A program made the translations under genes and the position numbers. The notes beneath the pieces were generated by a model. It was given only the letters and a program-made list of their open reading frames with translations. It did no database searches and had not been told where the DNA came from. Shown here one piece after another: positions 1 to 5,325 of a stretch of DNA of 16,488 bases. Source of the stretch: Treponema sp. UBA792. Lineage in GTDB: Bacteria > Spirochaetota > Spirochaetia > Treponematales > Treponemataceae. Each line of letters opens with the position of its first letter. Positions within the stretch are counted from its first letter, which is position 1. Location: the NCBI GenBank assembly GCA_002296965.1, contig DBIW01000044.1, positions 1,513 to 18,000 on the forward strand, written 5' to 3'.

Positions 1-33
1 GATGAATACCTGATGGGATATTCAAATCTGTAG
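1..33 (+). CDS. Possible 3' end of an upstream gene (partial)
   Basis: Frame 1 is the only forward frame open at the window edge. It reads ten sense codons (D-E-Y-L-M-G-Y-S-N-L) and then TAG at 31-33. A terminator-like hairpin lies 70 bases downstream, as expected after a gene end. Ten codons are too few to identify a family, and the stretch could equally be non-coding or the start of a minus-strand gene. Confidence 0.35.
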   Translation, partial: DEYLMGYSNL

Positions 34-69
34 GGCGGATTTTCGGTCAGGTGGCGGCGATTCTGTTTC

Positions 70-98
70 TTGACTAAAATTCCGCGCTTTATTAGTAT
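70..98 (+). promoter_or_regulatory. Putative sigma70-type promoter upstream of the metal cluster
   Basis: TTGACT at 70-75 and TAGTAT at 93-98 are separated by 17 bp, close to the sigma70 consensus. The predicted start near 105 falls just inside the left arm of the hairpin at 103-130, so an RNA from here would either be stopped very early or be controlled at that hairpin. That makes this promoter attractive but not certain for the gene at 234. Confidence 0.5.
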
Positions 99-102
99 AT
101 GG

Positions 103-137
103 CTGTTTTCATGAGAATTCATGGAAACAGTTTTTTT
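103..137 (+). terminator. Terminator-like hairpin followed by a T run
   Basis: CTGTTTTCATGA (103-114) pairs with TCATGGAAACAG (119-130) through a 4-nt loop, with one G-T wobble, and seven T residues follow directly (131-137). This is the classic layout of an intrinsic terminator. It may end the gene finishing at position 33. Because a promoter-like site sits immediately upstream, it could also act as an attenuator in the leader of the metal cluster. Confidence 0.65.
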
Positions 138-145
138 GTCCATTG

Positions 146-163
146 GGTTAGTATGAACTAACC
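146..163. promoter_or_regulatory. 18-bp perfect palindrome, candidate metalloregulator operator
   Basis: GGTTAGT (146-152) and ACTAACC (157-163) are perfect reverse complements around a 4-bp ATGA centre. The half-site GGTTAG/CTAACC resembles the half-sites of DtxR/IdeR-family operators, although the spacing differs from the classic 19-bp IdeR box. Its position 71 bases upstream of a metal-binding-domain gene suggests metal-dependent control. The regulator is not in this window, so the assignment is inference. Confidence 0.5.
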
Positions 164-233
164 TGATTCATGCGCGCTTTATCAGTTTCCGATGTCCTGT
201 TTGGGACTGCGGTTTCAGAATTCAGGGGGAAAA

Positions 234-611
234 ATGGGAGCCACTGCTGTCATCTGTCTTGTTCTTGTTGTTGTCGTGATTTTCGCCATAAAAGGAACGG
301 TTCACCGCATAAGGCACGGTTCGTCCTGCTGCGGTGAGCGCGATGTTCCGGAAAAAAACGTCAGGGTCGCCGACAGAAACAAGTCGCACTATCCTTTTGT
401 CTATACGGCGGACATCGGCGGAATGACCTGTCAGAACTGCGCCCGTCATCTGGCGAATGCGCTGAATTCCGCGGACGGAATTTGGGCGGATGTCAGTCTT
501 GCGGACAAAAAGGCGCGGATAAGGTCAAAGAGGATTCTCTCCGCAGCTGAGGTTTCCGGAGCAGTCGAGGGCGCGGGCTACAGGATGCTTTCGTTTGTCG
601 AGAGCCGCTGA
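234..611 (+). CDS. Small membrane protein: FeoB-associated-like Cys-rich segment fused to an HMA domain
   Basis: This 125-aa protein probably binds a transition metal at the cytoplasmic face of the inner membrane. Residues 3-20 form one strongly hydrophobic helix, followed by a basic stretch and a Cys-Cys pair (C32, C33), the layout of FeoB-associated Cys-rich (P12-type) membrane proteins. Residues 55-122 form a heavy-metal-associated domain with the GMTCQNC motif, so C66 and C69 are the expected metal ligands. I chose the ATG at 234 because AGGGGGA at 224-230 is a good ribosome binding site and the product then starts directly with the membrane helix; an in-frame ATG at 192 lacks such a site. 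Two ATPase-associated genes and the ATPase follow, so a role as metal donor or sensor for that pump is likely. The transported metal cannot be told from sequence. Confidence 0.85.
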   Translation: MGATAVICLVLVVVVIFAIKGTVHRIRHGSSCCGERDVPEKNVRVADRNKSHYPFVYTADIGGMTCQNCARHLANALNSADGIWADVSLADKKARIRSKRILSAAEVSGAVEGAGYRMLSFVESR

Positions 612-647
612 CAAGGTTTTTTGCCGCCGTGACGGTCTGCGTCTCCA

Positions 648-677
648 TTGTAAAAAAAATGGTGAATTCGCTATAAT
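648..677 (+). promoter_or_regulatory. Putative promoter for the DUF6110-like/ATPase operon
   Basis: TTGTAA at 648-653 and a perfect TATAAT at 672-677 are 18 bp apart. The predicted start near 684 gives a leader of about 50 nt before the ATG at 734. The site would let the next three genes be expressed separately from the HMA-fusion gene at 234. I see no convincing terminator between the two genes, so readthrough is also possible. Confidence 0.6.
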
Positions 678-733
678 ATGCGGAATTCCGTGGCGTCTGC
701 CATCGGTTTTATATGCTTTTATTGGAGGATTTT

Positions 734-943
734 ATGACAGAAGGTGGAAAGAAATTTCTGTTGGGAGTTGTCGTGGGAGTCGCCGCGGCCGCCATCGTAA
801 AGACAGGCACATTCCGCAAAGGCTGCGCCAAACTTGTGGCCGGCGGACTTCAGCTCAAGGATGATGCCGCGGAGTATTTTGAGACAATCAAGGAAGATGC
901 CGAGGACGTCAAGGCGGAAAGGGACGCTCGGGCCAAGGCGTAG
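734..943 (+). CDS. DUF6110-like small membrane protein with acidic tail (PacL-like architecture)
   Basis: This 69-aa protein has a Gly/Ala/Val-rich membrane helix (about residues 8-23), a short basic loop, and an Asp/Glu-rich amphipathic C-terminal helix (residues 42-66). I recognise it, from memory, as DUF6110-like. The ATG at 734 is preceded by GGAGG (724-728); an in-frame ATG at 713 has no comparable site. The gene ends 6 nt before the P-type ATPase. Helix plus charged tail plus P-type ATPase neighbour is also the arrangement of mycobacterial PacL (DUF1490) proteins, which organise metal-efflux ATPases in the membrane and bind metal through the acidic tail. I infer a similar scaffold or chaperone role; homology to PacL is not shown by what I can see. 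Confidence 0.75.
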   Translation: MTEGGKKFLLGVVVGVAAAAIVKTGTFRKGCAKLVAGGLQLKDDAAEYFETIKEDAEDVKAERDARAKA

Positions 944-949
944 GATTCG

Positions 950-3052
950 ATGAACTTTTCAGTAAAGCATTCTCTGCCGGGCCGGATCCGGATAAGCTAC
1001 AACAAGCACGAGGTAACTGCAAAGCAGGCGGCTCTGGCTCAGAGTCTGCTTGCTGAACAGGACGGGATGACGGATGTTTCCGTAAACTACACGACGGGAA
1101 CATTCCTTGTCTACTACGACACATCAAAATTTACAGAAAAAATGGTGGAGTCATATTTTATGGCTCTGTCGGACAAATATCTTGATGACCAGGAGCTTCT
1201 TGATGCGGTTCCTGAACCTGAACCTCAGGAAAATCTCCTTTACACGCTTGCCGTAATGACGGCATCGCATTATCTCAAGCAGCTTCTTCCGGCTCCAGTG
1301 AGAATTCTGCTGCGTGTGTACAATCTTGCTCCAAGAATTCTAAAGGGGCTCGGTTCCGTGGCGAGGGGAAATCCTTTCCGCTCGGAGGTTCTTGATGCGG
1401 CCGCAATAACGATGGCCGTAGCAACCGGAGACGCGCGTACAGCGGCGAATATAAATTTCCTGCTGGATATAGGCGATACAATAGAAGAATTCACGAAGAA
1501 AAAATCATACAGCGATCTTGCCGGAAGGCTCATCTCGGAAAATGATTCCGTCCAGCTTGTTGACGGCAACATCGAGCGGAAAATCCCGCTTTATATGCTC
1601 AAGGTGGACGACACGGCCGTTGTCCGCACCGGAGGACTTGTTCCTGCCGACGGAACGGTAGTCCGCGGCGAGGGTCTTGTGAATCAGGCTACAATCACCG
1701 GCGAGCCGCTTGCCGTGGAGAAACGCGGCGGCGATACGGTCTATGCCGGAACTGTCGTTCAGGAAGGCGAGATTTATATACGCGTAAGGGCTGTGGGAAG
1801 CCAGACAAAGGTTCAGAACATTCTTGATATGATAGATTCCTCCCAGCAGCTGAAGGTCTCGTCCCAGATACGTTCGGAACGTCTTGCCGATCAGCTTGTA
1901 AGGTACAATTTCCTTCTTTCGGCCGCGGTTTTCCTGTTTACCGGAAGCCTTACAAAAGTTATGGCTACTCTGATGGTGGATTATTCCTGCGCGATGAAGC
2001 TTGCCGCCCCGATTGCGGTTCTGAGCGCCATGAAGGAGGCCGCCGGTTATGGAATCGCCGTAAAAGGCGGAAAATTCCTTGAGGACGCGTTCCGTGCCGA
2101 TACCGTTGTGCTTGACAAAACCGGAACTCTCACCGAGGCGGCGCCGAAACTTTCCGGGATAACGGTGTTCGGCGGACATACCGAGAATGAGATTCTTGCG
2201 CTGGCGGCCTGTCTTGAGGAGCATTTTGCGCATCCTGTGGCATCGGCTCTTGTTCAGGCTGCGCGCGAGCGCGGACTTCAGCATCCGGAGGAGCACGCGA
2301 AAGTCGAGTATGTAGTCGCGCATGGAATTGTCACCACGCTGAAAGGCAGAAGGCTGCTGATCGGAAGCCGTCATTTTGTGTTTGACGATGAGAAGGTCGC
2401 GCGTCCCGCGGAGCTTGACGGAATAATGAAAAACGCGCTTGAACGCGGGGAGTCGCTGCTTTATCTTGCGGAGGATGACAGACTGATCGGAATTTTCGCC
2501 GTTACGGATCCTGTAAGACCGGATGCCGCCGCCATAATCCGCAGCCTGCATAAAAGCGGAATCGTAAACTGCACGATGATAACCGGTGACGATGAGGGCG
2601 CGGCAAAAACTGCGGCCGCCGCAACCGGTGTGGACCATTATATCTCGCATGCGCTTCCGGAAGATAAAGTCGCGTATATAACGGAACAGAAGGCCGCCGG
2701 TCACAAGGTGATAATGATAGGCGACGGAATAAATGACGCTCCGGCGCTTGCCGCCGCTGATACGGGAATCGCCATGGGTGACTGCGCCGCGATAACCGGC
2801 GAGACGGCGGACATCGTGCTTTCGGCGGAAGACGGGCTTGAGGGGCTTTACCGTACAAGACTGATGGGCCGCCGCCTTATGGAAAAGATAGACATGAACA
2901 ACAGGCGCATAGTGGCGGTGAACACTGCTCTTATGGCGCTTGGACTTTTCGGTCTGATAACTCCGTCGGCAGCGGCGCTTCTGCATAACGCCTCCACGGT
3001 GGCATTCAGTGTCCGCGCGGCGCAGCCGCTTCTTGTGCGGAAGGAGAGCTGA
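950..3052 (+). CDS. P1B-type heavy-metal-translocating ATPase with HMA_2-like N-terminus and SCA motif
   Basis: A 700-aa inner-membrane pump expected to export a transition metal at the cost of ATP. Residues 5-70 form an HMA_2-like domain with the SLPGRIR signature and no CXXC pair. The actuator motif TGE is at 250-252, the phosphorylation motif DKTGT starts at D389, the P1B-specific HP pair is at 428-429, and GDGIND occupies 591-596, so all catalytic elements are intact. The metal-site helix just before the P domain reads DYSCAMKL, with SCA at 346-348 in place of the usual CPC or SPC. This excludes the standard Cu and Zn/Cd classes by motif, and specificity is open. The start at 950 is 6 nt after the previous stop with only a weak ribosome site (AGGA at 943-946), suggesting translational coupling. 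The stop overlaps the next ATG by one base. Confidence 0.93.
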   Translation: MNFSVKHSLPGRIRISYNKHEVTAKQAALAQSLLAEQDGMTDVSVNYTTGTFLVYYDTSKFTEKMVESYFMALSDKYLDDQELLDAVPEPEPQENLLYTLAVMTASHYLKQLLPAPVRILLRVYNLAPRILKGLGSVARGNPFRSEVLDAAAITMAVATGDARTAANINFLLDIGDTIEEFTKKKSYSDLAGRLISENDSVQLVDGNIERKIPLYMLKVDDTAVVRTGGLVPADGTVVRGEGLVNQATITGEPLAVEKRGGDTVYAGTVVQEGEIYIRVRAVGSQTKVQNILDMIDSSQQLKVSSQIRSERLADQLVRYNFLLSAAVFLFTGSLTKVMATLMVDYSCAMKLAAPIAVLSAMKEAAGYGIAVKGGKFLEDAFRADTVVLDKTGTLTEAAPKLSGITVFGGHTENEILALAACLEEHFAHPVASALVQAARERGLQHPEEHAKVEYVVAHGIVTTLKGRRLLIGSRHFVFDDEKVARPAELDGIMKNALERGESLLYLAEDDRLIGIFAVTDPVRPDAAAIIRSLHKSGIVNCTMITGDDEGAAKTAAAATGVDHYISHALPEDKVAYITEQKAAGHKVIMIGDGINDAPALAAADTGIAMGDCAAITGETADIVLSAEDGLEGLYRTRLMGRRLMEKIDMNNRRIVAVNTALMALGLFGLITPSAAALLHNASTVAFSVRAAQPLLVRKES

Positions 3053-3372
3053 TGCAGATTTCGTATTTTCCGGGGAGGCTGCGTGTCAGGGATCCCATTT
3101 TCAGGAATGACGAGATCCGCAGCGCGGCGGAGTCGGTCGTAAGGATAATATGCAGCCGTGCGGAAATCACATATACCGAAAAGACTTCTGGAATTCTTGC
3201 CGTCTATCCTCCGGAATCAGTGGACATCGAACGTCTTAAGGAATTTGTTCCGTACCTGCTGAAAATCGAGCCGAAGGTACGCTTCTATACGCCCAAGAAA
3301 AAACAGGCGGTTCTTGCCGGAATAGAGGAGATCCGGCGCAAGGCTGAGGAGATGTTTACGGAAAAGGAATGA
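3052..3372 (+). CDS. Small HMA_2-like protein, ATPase accessory
   Basis: A 106-aa soluble protein whose N-terminus (YFPGRLRVRD, residues 5-14) matches the PGRIR signature of the ATPase's own N-terminal domain. It therefore looks like a free-standing HMA_2-type alpha/beta domain, with a Lys-rich amphipathic helix from about residue 80 to the end. It has no CXXC motif and only one Cys (C34), so it probably does not bind metal as classic HMA domains do. The ATG shares one base with the ATPase stop (TGATG at 3050-3054) and is preceded by AAGGAGAG (3041-3048), so translation is coupled. A regulatory or docking role on the ATPase is inferred from this context. Confidence 0.8.
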   Translation: MQISYFPGRLRVRDPIFRNDEIRSAAESVVRIICSRAEITYTEKTSGILAVYPPESVDIERLKEFVPYLLKIEPKVRFYTPKKKQAVLAGIEEIRRKAEEMFTEKE

Positions 3373-3410
3373 GCATGGCTTTTTATTGCCTGTATTGATT
3401 CGTTTTTTAC

Positions 3411-3439
3411 TTGAAAATATCCTGCCAATGCCTTAGACT
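3411..3439 (+). promoter_or_regulatory. Sigma70-like promoter of the cyclase/FecR operon
   Basis: TTGAAA at 3411-3416 and TAGACT at 3434-3439 are exactly 17 bp apart (five and four of six consensus bases). The expected transcription start, about 7 nt after the -10 element, is near 3446, two bases before the cyclase ATG at 3448. No Shine-Dalgarno sequence precedes that ATG, so the message may be leaderless. Confidence 0.55.
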
Positions 3440-3447
3440 GATACGAA

Positions 3448-5325
3448 ATGCATAAGGTCAAATATCCTGTTGGTCTTAAACTAATCGTCATCATTACACT
3501 TCTGATTATAGTCTCTTTGGGTACGACCACCGCCGTTGTCACTTACAATGTGAGCGGCGATGTGCGCGTCACTGCCGAGGAGAACAATTATACGATGAAT
3601 TCCCGTTCCGCCTCCGCCGCGGAGTCAGAGCTGTCTACAATAAGGGCGAACGTCTTTCTTCTTCTTGACATGCTGAATTCGGCCGGAGGCCAGGCCGCGC
3701 TTATAAGACAGACGGCCGCTTTCTTCTTTGAGCGCAACCAGAATATGGCCGCGGTTGTCCTTCATGACTGCGACACTGATTCTGATATGCATTTTTTCCT
3801 GAACAACCGCTTTTTCGTGTCGAACGAGCTTGACACTTCGGCCGTGCGGAAATTCATGGAGATGAATTCGGACTATATCGGCAAGGCATCCGGAGGAGAA
3901 TCGTTCATCCTGAACGCCGCTCCTGTCTTCGGCCAGGCGGTTCTGGGAATGATTTATCCCTGGAAGGACAGCGGACGGAATCAGGTTGCGGTCATGCTTT
4001 TTTCTGCCGAGCAGCTGTCAAACACTTTCGGCTCCGGCTCGGTGAACGAGTCGTTCATGATAAACCATGACGGCGATGTTCTTGTCCACAATGACTTCAA
4101 TTTTGTCCTTGCCGGCGTGAATCTTTCGTCTATGCCTCTGGTGGATATTATGCGCCGGAACAATGACAATTCGCGGCAGGTGATGTACCGCGGTTCCGAC
4201 GGTGTCGATTATTTCGGGGCGTACAGCAAGCTTTCTGTCTGTGATTCGAGCGTTTTCACCGTTGTTCCGGCTCCTGTCGTGTTTGAGCCGGTCTATGCGA
4301 CGCTCCGCAGAAACATCTACATAGCGGCGGCCGTCCTTTTCCTTTCGGTCATTCTTGTGTGGTTCTTCTCAAAGACAATCAGCCGTCCTGTCACCGAGCT
4401 TACGGCGGCCTCCGATGAGATTCTGAAAGGAAATTATCTTGTCAAGCTGAAGATCCGGACACATGATGAAATCGGTCTCCTTACGAGCCGCTTTATGGAC
4501 ATGGGAAAGGGACTTGACGAGCGCGAGAAGCTTAAGGACACGTTCGGACGGTTCATCAACAAGGATATTGCCGAGAAAGCCATGCGCGGAGAGCTTGCGC
4601 TCGGAGGAGAGACAAAGAATGTGACGATTTTCTTCTCCGACATACGCTCATTCACCGCGATTTCAGAAAAGCTTGAGCCGTTCGAGGTCGTCGAATTCCT
4701 GAATGATTATATGACGCGGATGGTTGAATGTATAAATGCGACTTCCGGCGTTGTTGATAAATTCATCGGAGACGCGATTATGGGTGTTTGGGGCGCACCG
4801 GTTTCGGCAGGTTCGCCGCAGCAGGATGCCCTGAACTGTGTCCGCGCCGCGCTCATGATGAGATATTCCCTCCATAAATTCAATGAGGGCCGGGGCGGAG
4901 ACAAGAAGCCGCTTATCAGAATCGGCTGCGGTATAAATACAGGTCCGGTTGTCGCCGGCCAGATAGGCTCGGACAAGAGGATGGAATATACGGTCATCGG
5001 AGACGCCGTTAATTTTGCGTCCAGAACCGAGGCTCTCAACAAGCCGCTTCATACGGATATTCTTATTACGGAAAATACATACCAGCTGGTAAAGGATTTT
5101 ATCGTGGCGGAGGAAATGCCTTCCGTCACCGTAAAGGGAAAATCCAAGCCGGTGAAGATGTTCGCCGTTGTAAATATGCCCGGAGCAAAGGATATTCCCG
5201 GTGCTGGAGCGGACGGTCCAAAAACGATGGCGGAAGTGAGAGAGTTCCTCGGTATAGAGGCTCCGGATCTGGCCGAGGTCAATGTAAATGAAGAAGAGAA
5301 AAAGTATAAAATCAAAGGCCAGTAG
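3448..5325 (+). CDS. Membrane class III adenylate cyclase with periplasmic Cache-like sensor and HAMP
   Basis: A 625-aa receptor enzyme predicted to make cAMP from ATP. The first membrane helix (10-32) and second (291-311) enclose a periplasmic region of about 250 residues whose C-terminal half looks like a Cache fold. A HAMP domain (about 312-363) leads to the class III catalytic domain (about 393-580). Both metal-binding aspartates are present (D398 in FFSDIR, D442 in FIGDAIMG). By alignment to mycobacterial Rv1625c, K438 and T515 fit adenine recognition, and N522 and R526 fit transition-state stabilisation, so it should be active and ATP-specific. No ribosome site precedes the ATG. The 3' end overlaps the FecR gene by 38 bases, which suggests coupled expression and a shared pathway. 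The sensed ligand is unknown. Confidence 0.93.
   Translation: MHKVKYPVGLKLIVIITLLIIVSLGTTTAVVTYNVSGDVRVTAEENNYTMNSRSASAAESELSTIRANVFLLLDMLNSAGGQAALIRQTAAFFFERNQNMAAVVLHDCDTDSDMHFFLNNRFFVSNELDTSAVRKFMEMNSDYIGKASGGESFILNAAPVFGQAVLGMIYPWKDSGRNQVAVMLFSAEQLSNTFGSGSVNESFMINHDGDVLVHNDFNFVLAGVNLSSMPLVDIMRRNNDNSRQVMYRGSDGVDYFGAYSKLSVCDSSVFTVVPAPVVFEPVYATLRRNIYIAAAVLFLSVILVWFFSKTISRPVTELTAASDEILKGNYLVKLKIRTHDEIGLLTSRFMDMGKGLDEREKLKDTFGRFINKDIAEKAMRGELALGGETKNVTIFFSDIRSFTAISEKLEPFEVVEFLNDYMTRMVECINATSGVVDKFIGDAIMGVWGAPVSAGSPQQDALNCVRAALMMRYSLHKFNEGRGGDKKPLIRIGCGINTGPVVAGQIGSDKRMEYTVIGDAVNFASRTEALNKPLHTDILITENTYQLVKDFIVAEEMPSVTVKGKSKPVKMFAVVNMPGAKDIPGAGADGPKTMAEVREFLGIEAPDLAEVNVNEEEKKYKIKGQ

Noticed and set aside
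192..233. Upstream ATG at 192 as start of the HMA-fusion gene
   Set aside because: No ribosome site precedes it, and the added 14 residues would push the membrane helix away from the N-terminus. The ATG at 234 has AGGGGGA at good spacing.
1505..2986. Long minus-strand open frame (493 codons) opposite the ATPase
   Set aside because: The + strand frame carries every P-type ATPase motif in order. The reverse product is rich in Arg, His and Ser without domains, typical of an antisense shadow in GC-rich coding DNA.
3373..3410. Terminator between the small HMA_2-like gene and the cyclase operon
   Set aside because: T-rich stretches are present, but I could not find a stem longer than 3 bp next to them.
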